A DNA stretch of 38,466 bases. It comes from an uncultured Candidatus Nemicrothrix sp. GTDB taxonomy: Bacteria; Actinomycetota; Acidimicrobiia; Acidimicrobiales; Acidimicrobilacustridaceae. A model generated the notes under the pieces. The model saw only the letters and a list, made by a program, of their open reading frames with translations. It made no database searches and was not told the DNA's origin. Where the stretch lies: NCBI GenBank assembly GCA_903867185.1, contig CAIPQK010000130.1, positions 1 to 38,466 on the forward strand, in the 5' to 3' direction. This document shows positions 27,761-36,312 of this stretch, one piece after another (within the stretch, counting starts at the first letter, position 1; every line of letters begins with the position of its first letter). A program made the position numbers and the translations under genes.

Positions 27761-28479
27761 TTGTCGAGACTTTCCGAAATGTTCAACGTAAGCACGGCCA
27801 GACCGGTTGGTTCATCGGAAAAGCCGAGATGGCGGTACAACGCGAGCGCGCGTTGGTTGATCTCTTGCGTGTTCACCAACACCGATGCACAGCCGCGCCG
27901 ACGACACCACTGAAGTGCATCGCCGATCAATGCAGTCCCGATTCCGTTGCCGTGGAACTCCGGGTGCACGGCAAGTCGCTGCAGGTAGCCAAAACGGCGG
28001 GCGACGCCGGCGATGTGGTAGCCGACAACACGGTCCCCGATGCAGGCGACGCGAAATCGTGATTTTGGTGTGGCGTGGCGGGCATCGAGGAGGCCGTTGA
28101 GGTCGAACCGCCAGAAACTGTCGAATGCCAGGCCGTCGAGGTCAAGGACAGCTCTGACATCGCGAGCCCGTCCGCGGCGCAACTGTGTCGAAGGAGCGCT
28201 CGTACCGGGAAGAGCGAACAGGTCGTGGCGCAGGAGGTGAAGCCGCTCATGCACAGAAAAGCCGTGATCAAGAAAGACGGGTTGCTCGGTGAAGGTCAGG
28301 GCCGGAGTGAGGACCGCCCGATAACCAGCATCGGTGACCGAAGAGAGCGCTCGGTTGAGTGCGTCAGGCGAAGGGGGAGAACCCGGGGTCGGACTGAGCA
28401 GGGCTAGCGCAGGGTCGCCCCGCCAAGGGCCGATCCGCATGCGGTCGGCATGCCCGGTGATGGTGTCAGTGCGTCGCAT
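27757..28479 (-). CDS. GNAT family N-acetyltransferase
   Basis: The 240-residue protein ends in a GNAT domain: VVGYHIAGVARRFGYLQRLA, then HPEFHGNGIGTALIGDAL (the acetyl-CoA pyrophosphate loop), and NQRALALYRHLGFS. The N-terminal 90 residues are less conserved. The substrate cannot be read; RimI-like protein acetylation is one possibility. It overlaps the DUF6049 gene by four bases, so the two are coupled. TAGGCT lies 12 bases before the ATG and could give a very short leader. It takes the position where a NUDIX gene lies in mycobacteria. It is divergent from cca across 94 bases. Confidence 0.85.
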   Translation of the reverse strand: MRRTDTITGHADRMRIGPWRGDPALALLSPTPGSPPSPDALNRALSSVTDAGYRAVLTPALTFTEQPVFLDHGFSVHERLHLLRHDLFALPGTSAPSTQLRRGRARDVRAVLDLDGLAFDSFWRFDLNGLLDARHATPKSRFRVACIGDRVVGYHIAGVARRFGYLQRLAVHPEFHGNGIGTALIGDALQWCRRRGCASVLVNTQEINQRALALYRHLGFSDEPTGLAVLTLNISESLDK

Positions 28480-28560
28480 GGTTCCGGCGCGAGCCTAGGA
28501 CCGATAGGCCTCTCACTCCTCTGCACGGGAACTCCGTCGGGTCGGTGGGGCTTGTCCCGG

Positions 28561-28566
28561 TAGCCT
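28561..28566 (+). promoter_or_regulatory. -10 element TAGCCT for leaderless cca mRNA
   Basis: TAGCCT is followed by seven bases and the GTG start of cca, with no Shine-Dalgarno sequence. The same hexamer precedes the DUF5318 gene. Confidence 0.45.
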
Positions 28567-28573
28567 CCGCCCG

Positions 28574-29959
28574 GTGATTCCCGATCGCCTTCGCCCGGTG
28601 CTTGAACGAACGGCCCCACTGGCTGAGCGGTTCGCCGCGTCGGGATACAAGCTCTATTTGGTCGGTGGTGTTGTCCGCGACCTCCTTCTCGGCCGCGACA
28701 TGTCTGATGGTCGAGATATTGATCTGACCACCGATGCTCTGCCGGCGGAAACCAAACGGCTTGTCAAGGGCTGGGCCGATTCGGTGTGGACCCAGGGTGA
28801 GCGGTTCGGCACCATCGGTTGCCAGACCGATGGCTGGACCTACGAGATCACCACCCATCGAGCCGAGGCCTACGACCCTGAATCTCGCAAACCCGAGGTC
28901 GTGTTCTCCGATGTGATCGAAGCCGATTTGTCCCGACGAGATTTCACGGTGAATGCAATGGCGTTGTCGTTGCCCGATCCCGTGCTGATCGATCCGTTCG
29001 GGGGGGCTGAAGACTTGGCGGCTGGCCGCTTGCGCACACCACTCTCGCCCGAAGAATCATTCTCTGACGATCCGTTGCGCATGTTGCGCGCTGCTCGGTT
29101 CCTCGCTGGTTACGGCCTGACGCCTGACGATGAGTTGGTCGCGGCGGCAACGTCAATGTGCGAACGACTGTCGATTGTTTCTGCCGAACGTATCCGCGAC
29201 GAATTCGACAAGTTGATGGTTGTCGATGACCCGACACCCGGTTTGTGGTTCCTTGCCGACACCGGGTTGATGGATCAGTTCCTTCCCGAGTTTTCGCGTA
29301 TGCGTTTGGAGCAGGATCCAATTCATCGCCATAAAGACGTACTGACGCACACCATTGCGGTTATTGGAAAGACAAGTACGAACCGTCTCGTGCGTTTGTC
29401 AGCGCTGTATCACGACGTTGGTAAGCCACGAACCCGCGCGATCGGCGATGCGGGTGTGTCGTTTCATCATCACGAAGTTGTGGGCGCCCGCATGACACGA
29501 GAGCGCATGAAGGCGCTGAAGTACTCGACTGAAGATGTAGAAGCAGTGACTCGTTTGGTCTTCCTTCATTTGCGCTTTCACACCTACAAAATGGGTTGGA
29601 CCGATTCGGCGGTCCGTCGCTTCGTGCGCGATGCGGGTGATCTTCTTCCTGAACTGATCGAACTCACACGTTGCGACTGCACGACGCGCAACGAACGTAA
29701 AGCTCAGGAATTATCGCGGCGCATGGATGAACTCGAAGTGCGTATCGATGAATTGCTGGCACGGGAAGAACTCGCGTCACTACGACCGGACCTCGATGGC
29801 AACACCGTTATGGCGCACCTTGGTCTCACCCCGGGTCGCGATGTTGGCGACGCGCTTGATTTCCTCATGGAACTTCGTTTGGAAGAAGGCCCGTTAGGCG
29901 AAGACGAAGCGAAGAAACGCCTTGATGCCTGGTGGGCGGCACGCATGACCGGCGTCTAG
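28574..29959 (+). CDS. cca: CCA tRNA nucleotidyltransferase with HD domain
   Basis: The 461-residue protein has the class II nucleotidyltransferase head: YLVGGVVRDLLLG and RDIDLTTDA with the two metal-binding aspartates (48 and 50), then SRRDFTVNAMAL, and the template-like motif DPLRMLRAARF. An HD domain follows (ALYHDVGKPRTR), as in actinobacterial PcnA/Cca proteins. The enzyme adds CCA to tRNA 3' ends; the tRNA-Ile gene here lacks an encoded CCA and needs it. A poly(A) polymerase role cannot be excluded from sequence. The start is GTG at 28574. Its stop lies nine bases from the 3' end of the convergent methyltransferase gene. Confidence 0.95.
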   Translation: MIPDRLRPVLERTAPLAERFAASGYKLYLVGGVVRDLLLGRDMSDGRDIDLTTDALPAETKRLVKGWADSVWTQGERFGTIGCQTDGWTYEITTHRAEAYDPESRKPEVVFSDVIEADLSRRDFTVNAMALSLPDPVLIDPFGGAEDLAAGRLRTPLSPEESFSDDPLRMLRAARFLAGYGLTPDDELVAAATSMCERLSIVSAERIRDEFDKLMVVDDPTPGLWFLADTGLMDQFLPEFSRMRLEQDPIHRHKDVLTHTIAVIGKTSTNRLVRLSALYHDVGKPRTRAIGDAGVSFHHHEVVGARMTRERMKALKYSTEDVEAVTRLVFLHLRFHTYKMGWTDSAVRRFVRDAGDLLPELIELTRCDCTTRNERKAQELSRRMDELEVRIDELLAREELASLRPDLDGNTVMAHLGLTPGRDVGDALDFLMELRLEEGPLGEDEAKKRLDAWWAARMTGV

Positions 29960-29968
29960 AACGAAGCG

Positions 29969-30667
29969 CTACACGCCGTCTTTTCGACCGCGCATGATGA
30001 CGGTCGACGGCACCGTTCCGCGACCGGAGCGAGCCTCGGGCTCGAGGAGAGCGTCGACGCGGAAGTTGGCGCGTGAGAACGATCCGAAGAGTTCGGCGAT
30101 TGACCGAGCATGGATTTCGATTCCGTCAACATCTCGCGGGGTGTCATCGCCGTAGCGACGCGCCAAACGGGACGAGGACGACGGGTCATGGTCGAGCATG
30201 AGCCACGCAGGAAGAGGAAGCGTCACACTGAAGGTTCCGCCGGTTCGGAGCACGCGATTGACCTGACGCAACACCCGATCAAAGTCATCGACGCGAGCAA
30301 GCGCGTAGACCGAAAGGGCCAAATCAATTTGATCAGCGCGCACAAACGCAAGATCGGCAAGGTCGCCGTGGTGAAGTTCCACCTTGACCTCGTTGACCTC
30401 GGCGAGTTGGCGGGCGGCATCGAGTCGTGTGAGGTCGTGATCGACGGCAATGACGTGGGCACCGGCGAGCGCCAAGCCCACCGCGTTGTGCCCTAGTCCA
30501 ACACCCAGTTGGAGAATCTTCTTGCCCTTCGGGGCGGTAACGAGACGTAACGCGTCGTCTCCGGGCAGGTCGGGGCCCCAGGTGACGGTGTCGAGTGGAA
30601 GTTCGGCTCGGCCGGGAAAAGAACTCGAGGGACTTGGGGACGGGCGAGGGGATCCGTAGTCGTTCAC
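29969..30667 (-). CDS. Class I SAM-dependent methyltransferase
   Basis: From the GTG at 30667 the protein has 232 residues. The SAM-binding motif I is ILQLGVGLGHNAVGLALAGA, followed by VIAVDHDLTRLDAA (motif II acidic residue), DLALSVYALARVDDFDRVL and LRTGGTFSVTLPLP. The substrate is unknown. CGGGAG lies about ten bases before this GTG; an ATG at 30712 is a less likely start. It is the only minus-strand gene in this stretch, convergent with cca (nine bases apart) and divergent from DUF5318. Confidence 0.85.
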   Translation of the reverse strand: MNDYGSPRPSPSPSSSFPGRAELPLDTVTWGPDLPGDDALRLVTAPKGKKILQLGVGLGHNAVGLALAGAHVIAVDHDLTRLDAARQLAEVNEVKVELHHGDLADLAFVRADQIDLALSVYALARVDDFDRVLRQVNRVLRTGGTFSVTLPLPAWLMLDHDPSSSSRLARRYGDDTPRDVDGIEIHARSIAELFGSFSRANFRVDALLEPEARSGRGTVPSTVIMRGRKDGV

Positions 30668-30746
30668 TTGGGCAGTCTCCCGCGGGCGACCGCACCGACG
30701 GTGGACCGACAACTGACGATGGACAGCGATGGGTGCAACCCGTCGC

Positions 30747-30752
30747 TAGCCT
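30747..30752 (+). promoter_or_regulatory. -10 element TAGCCT for leaderless DUF5318 mRNA
   Basis: TAGCCT lies eight bases before the ATG at 30761 and there is no Shine-Dalgarno sequence. It supports this start over the earlier in-frame starts at 30668 and 30722. Confidence 0.45.
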
Positions 30753-30760
30753 CGGCCTGT

Positions 30761-31171
30761 ATGGGTACCGCGTCACGACCCTTCCGCGGTGCCCCGGGTG
30801 GCAAAGGCGGCGAGATCGATTATCGACTCGCGCGTCAGCACCTCATTTCTGAATACAAGAAAGGTCGACTGGCGCAGCACGAAGTTTGTGATGCCCATCC
30901 CGAACTCGTGAGAGCGGCGCGTGAAGTTGGCCAGCCCACTAGCGAGGATTGTCCGATCTGCCAGGACCACAAACTGGTGCTGGTTTCCTATGTTTTTGGT
31001 CCACGGCTTCCGGCCTTTGGGCGGTGCATCACGACGGCCAAGGAGCTCAAAGCCTTTACCAAGCGCTCAAAAGAGGGCGAATTCGCTTGTTATGTCGTCG
31101 AAGTTTGCCCCGCGTGCCATTGGAATCATTTGGCCCGTACCTTCTTGTTGAACCCAGCCCGCTCGGCCTGA
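30761..31171 (+). CDS. DUF5318 protein with two CxxC pairs
   Basis: The 136-residue protein reads EIDYRLARQHLISEYKKGRL, then EVCDAHPELVRAAREVG, a CPICQDHKLVLVSYVFG segment and EFACYVVEVCPACHWNHLART. The two CxxC pairs could bind zinc. This is the DUF5318 pattern; in mycobacteria the family member (Rv0049) also lies beside ponA1, as here. Its function is unknown. It is 12 bases upstream of the penicillin-binding protein gene and probably co-transcribed with it. Confidence 0.85.
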   Translation: MGTASRPFRGAPGGKGGEIDYRLARQHLISEYKKGRLAQHEVCDAHPELVRAAREVGQPTSEDCPICQDHKLVLVSYVFGPRLPAFGRCITTAKELKAFTKRSKEGEFACYVVEVCPACHWNHLARTFLLNPARSA

Positions 31172-31183
31172 GTTCCTTTTCCC

Positions 31184-33370
31184 ATGCCCCCCTCCACCCG
31201 CGGCTCCGCCGCTTCCGGACGTCGTTCGTCGCGCGCACCCCGCAAAGCGGAGTCTTCTAGCGGTCGTCGCACCATTTTCTGGCGCTGGCGCCGCGCCTTC
31301 TTTGCGATTGGTTTGGTTGCATTGCTGCTCATGGCCGGTGCTGGTTATCTCTTTACTCAGGTTCCGCTTCCCGATAAAGACCCACCGCAATTGCAAACGA
31401 CGTTCATGTGTTCGTCTGATGTTTCGACAGGTTGCACAGCGGATAACTCCATTGCCCAACTTTCTGGCGGAGTGAACCGTATTTCTGTGGACTGGAATGA
31501 GATTCCGGCGGTCGTGGTCGATGCGGTGTTGTCGGCGGAGGATCGAACCTTCTTCCAACACGGCGGAGTAGATCCGACAGGAATCGTGCGCGCGCTGTGG
31601 ACCAACCTTCGTAATGGCGGTGTTTCTCAGGGCGGTTCGACGATTACTCAGCAGTATGTGAAGAACGTGTACCTCACACAAGAGCGAACCTTTACGCGGA
31701 AGATCAAAGAAGCGGCACTCGCCGTCAAGGTTGAGCGTGAGTTATCGAAACAGGAAATTCTGACCCGCTACCTCAACACGATTTATCTCGGACGCGGTGC
31801 CTATGGCATCGAAGCGGCATCTCGTGTGTACTTCGGAAAAAACCTTGATCAAATGACGTTGCCTGAGGCGGCGTATCTCGCAGGCCTTATTCGTTCACCA
31901 GAAACCGCAGATGCGAAGTTGCCCGAGAACGATCCGAAAGCAGTGCGTAGTCATCAGACCGCGATTGATCGCAGGGCCTCGGTGCTTGACGCGATGGTGG
32001 TGACGGGCGACATCACTGAAGAGGAAGCGACCGCAGCAAAAGCAAACAACTGGAGCGATGTTCTGGTGCGCAGCACACAGAACAACTACGGCACCGTGAC
32101 CCACCCTGAATGGGGAACGGAACATTTCGTCGATTATGTGAGGCATTGGCTGACCACAGACGGCGGATTTACCGATGCACAGGTCTATGGCGGAGGGCTC
32201 CGCGTCTACACGACGCTTGACATGACTGATCAGGGCGCGGCGGCCGATGCAATTACGTCAACGTTGAATCAACCGAATGATCCGTCGGCAGCCTTGGTGT
32301 CAATCGATGACGCGGGTGCGGTGCGCGCGATGGTGGGCGGTCTTGATTACAACGGAACGGGCAAGTACTCAAAGGTGAATCTGGCCGTTGGCACCGATGG
32401 CGGTGGCGCTGGTCGCCAGGCGGGTTCTTCCTTTAAAGCGTTCACGCTGTCTGAAGCGATGAATCAGAAAATGCCAATGTCGAAAACCTATGACGCTCCG
32501 TCGCGAATCGTGATTCCGAAAGCAGATGGCGGTCGTGATTGGAGCGTTGGGAATTACGCTGACGCTGGTTTAGGCCAACTCGATCTCATCTCCGCAACAA
32601 TGCGTTCATCGAATACGGCGTACGCGCAACTCATGATGGACGTCGGACCTCAGAACGTTGCTGATCTCGCGAAGCAGATGGGAATTACGAGCCCGTTGAA
32701 AGCGGTACCGGCATTGACGCTGGGTACGAGTGAGGTTTCTGTGCTCGATATGGCGTCGGGGTATTCGACGCTGGCGGACAACGGCGAACACATCAAGCCG
32801 ACGGTTGTTACCAAGGTGACTGACGCCAAGGGCAATGTTCTCTACGAGAACAAGTCGGTGCGCAAGCGAGTGCTCGATACGAAAGCGGTCGCGAAGGTGA
32901 ACTACATCCTCAACCAGGTGGTCGAGGGTGGCACGGCAACGGGAGCTCGTATTGGCCAGCCGGCAGCGGGCAAGACCGGCACGACGGAGAACTATCGCGA
33001 TGCTTGGTTTGTGGGGTTCACCTGCAAGCTGACCACCGCGGTTTGGGTGGGCTATCCCGACGGCACCTTTATGAAATCGGTGCACGGAATGTCTGTGACC
33101 GGTGGCTCATTCCCGGCCACGATCTGGCGCAAGTACATGACGGTGGCCACGAAGGGGAAGTCCTCGTGTCCGTTCCCGTACCCCAGTGATGACGGTGCGA
33201 ATCTGGGCTCAACCTCTTCCTCAACCAGCAGCAGCTCGACCAGTTCAAGCTCCTCGAGCTCGTCAACGATCAAACCCTCGACGACGACTTCTTCGAGTAC
33301 CTCGTCGACCAGTTCAACGACCTCAACCTCCTCAACGACAACGACGTTGGCGGGGTCTCCGATCAACTAG
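31184..33370 (+). CDS. Class A penicillin-binding protein (glycosyltransferase and transpeptidase)
   Basis: The 728-residue bifunctional peptidoglycan synthase has a basic N-terminus, one transmembrane helix (AIGLVALLLMAGAGYLF), and a GT51 domain with SAEDRTFFQHGGVD (catalytic Glu), GGSTITQQYVKN and RKIKEAALAVKVE. The transpeptidase domain has SxxK in GSSFKAFT, SxN in MRSSNTAYAQ and KTG in AGKTGTTENYRDAWFVGFT. It polymerises and crosslinks peptidoglycan outside the membrane. The C-terminal 60 residues are almost pure Ser/Thr (33208-33348), a low-complexity tail. It corresponds to PonA1 of mycobacteria by position. The 90-base gap to panB holds no terminator that I can see. Confidence 0.95.
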   Translation: MPPSTRGSAASGRRSSRAPRKAESSSGRRTIFWRWRRAFFAIGLVALLLMAGAGYLFTQVPLPDKDPPQLQTTFMCSSDVSTGCTADNSIAQLSGGVNRISVDWNEIPAVVVDAVLSAEDRTFFQHGGVDPTGIVRALWTNLRNGGVSQGGSTITQQYVKNVYLTQERTFTRKIKEAALAVKVERELSKQEILTRYLNTIYLGRGAYGIEAASRVYFGKNLDQMTLPEAAYLAGLIRSPETADAKLPENDPKAVRSHQTAIDRRASVLDAMVVTGDITEEEATAAKANNWSDVLVRSTQNNYGTVTHPEWGTEHFVDYVRHWLTTDGGFTDAQVYGGGLRVYTTLDMTDQGAAADAITSTLNQPNDPSAALVSIDDAGAVRAMVGGLDYNGTGKYSKVNLAVGTDGGGAGRQAGSSFKAFTLSEAMNQKMPMSKTYDAPSRIVIPKADGGRDWSVGNYADAGLGQLDLISATMRSSNTAYAQLMMDVGPQNVADLAKQMGITSPLKAVPALTLGTSEVSVLDMASGYSTLADNGEHIKPTVVTKVTDAKGNVLYENKSVRKRVLDTKAVAKVNYILNQVVEGGTATGARIGQPAAGKTGTTENYRDAWFVGFTCKLTTAVWVGYPDGTFMKSVHGMSVTGGSFPATIWRKYMTVATKGKSSCPFPYPSDDGANLGSTSSSTSSSSTSSSSSSSSTIKPSTTTSSSTSSTSSTTSTSSTTTTLAGSPIN

Positions 33371-33460
33371 GTCGACCATCTTTGTGGTGGGGGTCGGGGA
33401 CAGATAGCGTCGTATGTATCCGCCGGTAGCCGAGGGGCACTGGACGGCAGGAGGCTCCAA

Positions 33461-34324
33461 ATGAGCACGCGAATCACTGTTCCATCGGTTCAGGGCCGCA
33501 AGGTCCGACGCGGCGATGTCCCACTGGTGATGGTCACGGCCTACGACGCGCCCGGAGCACGAATGGCCGATGCTGCTGGCATCGACATGATTCTCGTTGG
33601 CGATTCTGTCGCAATGGTTGTTCTTGGTTATGAGGACACCCTGCAGGTGACGATTCCCGACATGGCTCATCACACCGCAGCAGTTGCGCGCGCAACCCCG
33701 GCGTCGCTCATCGTCGCCGATATGCCGTGGATGAGTTACCACGTGTCGGTTGCCGACACGGTTGTGAATGCTGCAGCACTTATTCGTGCAGGTGCGCAAG
33801 CCGTCAAACTCGAGGGTGGTCGTAAGCGACTCCCGATGATTGAGGCGCTCATCGATGCAGAGATTCCCGTCATGGGCCACATCGGACTTACCCCTCAATC
33901 GGTAAATGCCATGGGCGGGTTCAAGGTGCAAGGACGTAAGCACGAGGCAGCTCTCGCACTCGTCGACGACGCAAAGGCCCTTGCTCATGCAGGGTGTTTT
34001 TCCATTGTTATTGAAGGTGTCCCTGACGAAGTCGGCCGCATGATTACCGAGTCCATCGATATCCCCACGGTCGGCATCGGCGCTGGCTCTGGCTGTGACG
34101 GCCAAGTCCTCGTCTTCCACGACGTCCTCGGCATTGAAGATCGCGTGCTTCCCAAGTTTGTTCGTCGTTACGCCGATCTTGGCGCAGAGGGCGTTCGTGC
34201 ACTCGGCGCATATGCCGACGACGTGCGCACTGGTCGTTTCCCTTCGGCTGCCGAGAGTTATTCGCTTGAAGCTCGTACCGCTGAAACGCTTGGGTTGTAC
34301 GGCACGCCAATTTCTCCGGTCTGA
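33461..34324 (+). CDS. panB: 3-methyl-2-oxobutanoate hydroxymethyltransferase
   Basis: The 287-residue protein matches PanB throughout: VMVTAYDAPGARMADAAGID, ILVGDSVAMVVLGYEDT (metal-binding Asp), ADMPWMSY, GAQAVKLEGG, VMGHIGLTPQS and FSIVIEGVP. It makes ketopantoate from 2-oxoisovalerate and methylene-tetrahydrofolate, the first step of pantothenate and CoA synthesis. GGAGG ends six bases before the ATG. A possible -10 TAGCGT lies upstream (about 33408). The other pan genes are not in the window. DUF192 follows after four bases. Confidence 0.97.
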   Translation: MSTRITVPSVQGRKVRRGDVPLVMVTAYDAPGARMADAAGIDMILVGDSVAMVVLGYEDTLQVTIPDMAHHTAAVARATPASLIVADMPWMSYHVSVADTVVNAAALIRAGAQAVKLEGGRKRLPMIEALIDAEIPVMGHIGLTPQSVNAMGGFKVQGRKHEAALALVDDAKALAHAGCFSIVIEGVPDEVGRMITESIDIPTVGIGAGSGCDGQVLVFHDVLGIEDRVLPKFVRRYADLGAEGVRALGAYADDVRTGRFPSAAESYSLEARTAETLGLYGTPISPV

Positions 34325-34328
34325 GTTC

Positions 34329-34877
34329 ATGACGCGCGGCGCGATCGGTGTTGTTGGACTCGTCGCGCTGTTGTTCATTGCTGTCGGTTGCGGTTCGAGT
34401 GGTTCGAGTGGTCGGTCGAACGAACCGACAATTGCGCAGTCACCCTCTGCAGCGGAACGTTCATTGCGCAGCGATGGCTTTACGAAAGTGACGCTGCGTA
34501 TTCGTCACGCCGATGGTTCGATCGAGGTGCACTGCGTGTGGCTGGCCGACACCGAGGTTGAACGCGGTCGGGGTTTGAAGGAAATCACCGATTCGTCGAT
34601 CGGTGGCGGCGAGGCAATGGCGTTCCTGTGGGTACTCGACACCACGGCGGCGTTCTGGATGAAGGACACGTTGCTGCCGCTTTCCATCGCCTGGATCGAT
34701 TCAGCCGGGGCCTTTGTGGGTTCCGCCGATATGGATCCGTGCCCGGCTACTAGTTCGAGGTGCCCCGTGTTTCCAGCGTTTCGGCCCTATCGATTGGCCA
34801 TCGAAATGGCCCAAGGTCGGCTCCAGGACTGGGGAATTGGGCCTGATGCCACGATCACGCTGGCCGAGGCCTGCTGA
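34329..34877 (+). CDS. DUF192 family exported protein, probable lipoprotein
   Basis: The 182-residue protein has a hydrophobic N-terminus ending AVGCGSSGSSG, a lipobox-like site with Cys near residue 21, though the -3 position is Ala rather than Leu. The body shows the DUF192 pattern: LADTEVERGRGLKEI, AFWMKDTLLPLSIAWID and a DMDPCP motif. The function is unknown. I chose the ATG at 34329 because it opens directly on the signal sequence; the frame runs further upstream inside panB. Coupling with panB is likely. Confidence 0.8.
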   Translation: MTRGAIGVVGLVALLFIAVGCGSSGSSGRSNEPTIAQSPSAAERSLRSDGFTKVTLRIRHADGSIEVHCVWLADTEVERGRGLKEITDSSIGGGEAMAFLWVLDTTAAFWMKDTLLPLSIAWIDSAGAFVGSADMDPCPATSSRCPVFPAFRPYRLAIEMAQGRLQDWGIGPDATITLAEAC

Positions 34878-34893
34878 ACAGGCCGAACCGCTC

Positions 34894-34923
34894 TTGGGGG
34901 TTTGGGACACCCTCCGGTAGGGT
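34894..34923 (+). promoter_or_regulatory. Candidate rpsF operon promoter (TTGGGG-18-TAGGGT)
   Basis: TTGGGG (34894-34899) and TAGGGT (34918-34923) are 18 bases apart, in the gap between DUF192 and rpsF. Transcription from here would give a leader of about 80 bases before rpsF. Confidence 0.45.
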
Positions 34924-34963
34924 TCCATCTCCAATTGAAGCCCTGCCCTGAGCTTTCGGGGCT

Positions 34964-34986
34964 CCGGTTCCCGCCTTGCGGTCCGG
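34964..34986 (+). ncRNA. Hairpin in the rpsF leader, possible S6:S18 autoregulatory element
   Basis: CCGG (34964-34967) pairs with CCGG (34983-34986) and CCGC (34971-34974) with GCGG (34978-34981), with an asymmetric internal loop (TTC against T). A GAGC/GCTC stem lies just upstream (34950-34964). In many bacteria an S6:S18 complex binds an rpsF leader hairpin with an unpaired CCG. This one is similar in place and CCG content, but I could not fit the consensus fully. Confidence 0.3.
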
Positions 34987-35009
34987 ATCCAGAGGGAGGT
35001 GATGCGCTC

Positions 35010-35351
35010 ATGCGAGCGTATGAACTCATGATCATTTTCGACGGTGACGTCGAAGACACCGCAGTGAACGCAATGCTTGCCACGGTCAACACACTCGTTG
35101 AGGCCGGCGGCGGCACCGTTGCCAAGACCGATCGTTGGGGTCGTCGGCGTTTCGCTTACGAGATCAACCACAAGTGGGAAGGCATCTACGTCGTGCTTGA
35201 GATTTCGACCGAAGGTCGCGATCTGCACGAGGTCGAGCGTGTTCTCCACATCGCGGACGAAGTTGTTCGCCACAAGGTCATGCGTCTGCCCGAAAAAGAA
35301 GCCGCTCGACGCGGTCTGATGGGCGACGCCACCCCGGCCATTGCCGGTTGA
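35010..35351 (+). CDS. rpsF: 30S ribosomal protein S6
   Basis: The 113-residue protein opens MRAYELMIIFDGDVEDTAVN and includes DRWGRRRFAYEINHKWEGIY, the S6 core. GGGAGG lies about ten bases before the ATG at 35010. S6 pairs with S18 on the small-subunit platform, and both genes are in this operon with ssb between them. An earlier in-frame start at 34902 would run through the leader and is rejected. Confidence 0.97.
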   Translation: MRAYELMIIFDGDVEDTAVNAMLATVNTLVEAGGGTVAKTDRWGRRRFAYEINHKWEGIYVVLEISTEGRDLHEVERVLHIADEVVRHKVMRLPEKEAARRGLMGDATPAIAG

Positions 35352-35368
35352 GTGGGAGGACACATCTA

Positions 35369-35848
35369 ATGGCAGATAACACCGTGGTACTCGTCGGAAA
35401 CTGCACACGCGATCCCGAACTTCGTTTCACTGCTAGCGGTCAAGCAGTTGCGGCCTTTGGGCTCGCTGTGAACCGTCGCTGGCAAAACCGTCAGACGAAT
35501 GAGTGGGAAGAACAGGTTTCTTTCTTTGACGTCACCTGCTGGCAGCAGTTGGCCGAGAACGTTGCCGAGACAATCACGAAGGGCACTCGTGTCCTGGTGA
35601 ATGGTCGCTTGCAGCAGAGTTCGTGGCAGACCCAAGACGGCGACAAACGATCCAAGGTCGAAGTTGTTGCCGACGAGGTCGCTCCGAGCCTCCGCTACGC
35701 CACCGCACAAATCGTGCGCAACGAACGCCGTGAAGGCTTCGATGGTGGCGGCAACTCCGGCGGCGCCAATTCTGGTAGCGGTGGCACAACTCGCCCCGCT
35801 CCCAATGATCCCCCAGCTGGTTATGACAATGATGAGGAACCGTTCTAA
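35369..35848 (+). CDS. ssb: Single-stranded DNA-binding protein
   Basis: The 159-residue protein has the OB fold ([51 protein letters not shown]), a Gly/Ser/Asn-rich linker and the acidic tip DNDEEPF that recruits partner proteins. It coats single-stranded DNA in replication and repair. GGGAGGA lies eight bases before the ATG. Its stop and the rpsR start overlap as TAATG, so translation is coupled. Confidence 0.97.
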   Translation: MADNTVVLVGNCTRDPELRFTASGQAVAAFGLAVNRRWQNRQTNEWEEQVSFFDVTCWQQLAENVAETITKGTRVLVNGRLQQSSWQTQDGDKRSKVEVVADEVAPSLRYATAQIVRNERREGFDGGGNSGGANSGSGGTTRPAPNDPPAGYDNDEEPF

Positions 35849-36312
35849 TGGCGAAGACAGCAGCACCCAAGCGCGGCAAGAACAAAGACAACGCTCGCCG
35901 CAGCAAGAAGAAGATCAGCCTGCTTACGCAGGAAAAGGTCGAGTTCGTTGATTACAAGGACATCAACATGCTTCGTCGGTTTATGTCCGACCGAGCAAAG
36001 ATTCGTGCCCGTCGTGTCAGCGGAAATGACTCACAGCAGCAGAAGGAAATCGCACGAGCAATCAAAAACGCTCGTGAAATGGCACTCCTGCCCTACACCA
36101 ACCGTGTCACCACTCAGCGTGGCGGCGGTCGTGACCGTGGAGATCGCGGCGACCGTGGAGATCGTGGCGATCGCGGGCTGAAGCTCGAGAACGCAGAAAT
36201 CCGCGAACCCGTTACTGCCGATGTCGTGATCGAGGAACTCGAAACAACGCTTATCGAGGCCGAAGTCACTGAGGTCGAGGTTGTTGCTGAAACCGTGGAG
36301 GTCACCGAATGA
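35848..36312 (+). CDS. rpsR: 30S ribosomal protein S18 with long repeat-bearing C-terminal extension
   Basis: Residues 1-88 are a normal S18: [54 protein letters not shown]18 usually ends there. This protein continues for 66 residues: an Arg/Gly patch, five Asp-Arg-Gly units encoded by a 9-base tandem repeat (36133-36177), then an acidic, Val/Glu-rich tail (residues 118-154). The stop overlaps the rplI start as ATGA, so the tail is within the operon and not a read-through into unrelated DNA. The role of the tail is unknown. Confidence 0.93.
   Translation: MAKTAAPKRGKNKDNARRSKKKISLLTQEKVEFVDYKDINMLRRFMSDRAKIRARRVSGNDSQQQKEIARAIKNAREMALLPYTNRVTTQRGGGRDRGDRGDRGDRGDRGLKLENAEIREPVTADVVIEELETTLIEAEVTEVEVVAETVEVTE
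36133..36177 (+). repeat. Five tandem 9-base repeats encoding Asp-Arg-Gly inside rpsR
   Basis: Units GACCGTGGA, GATCGCGGC, GACCGTGGA, GATCGTGGC and GATCGCGGG keep the protein pattern with mostly third-base changes, so selection on the peptide is plausible. The count could vary between strains by slippage. Confidence 0.85.

Noticed and set aside
33332-34378. A 348-residue open frame on the minus strand
   Set aside because: It lies opposite panB, shows no family features and is a GC-bias shadow of panB.
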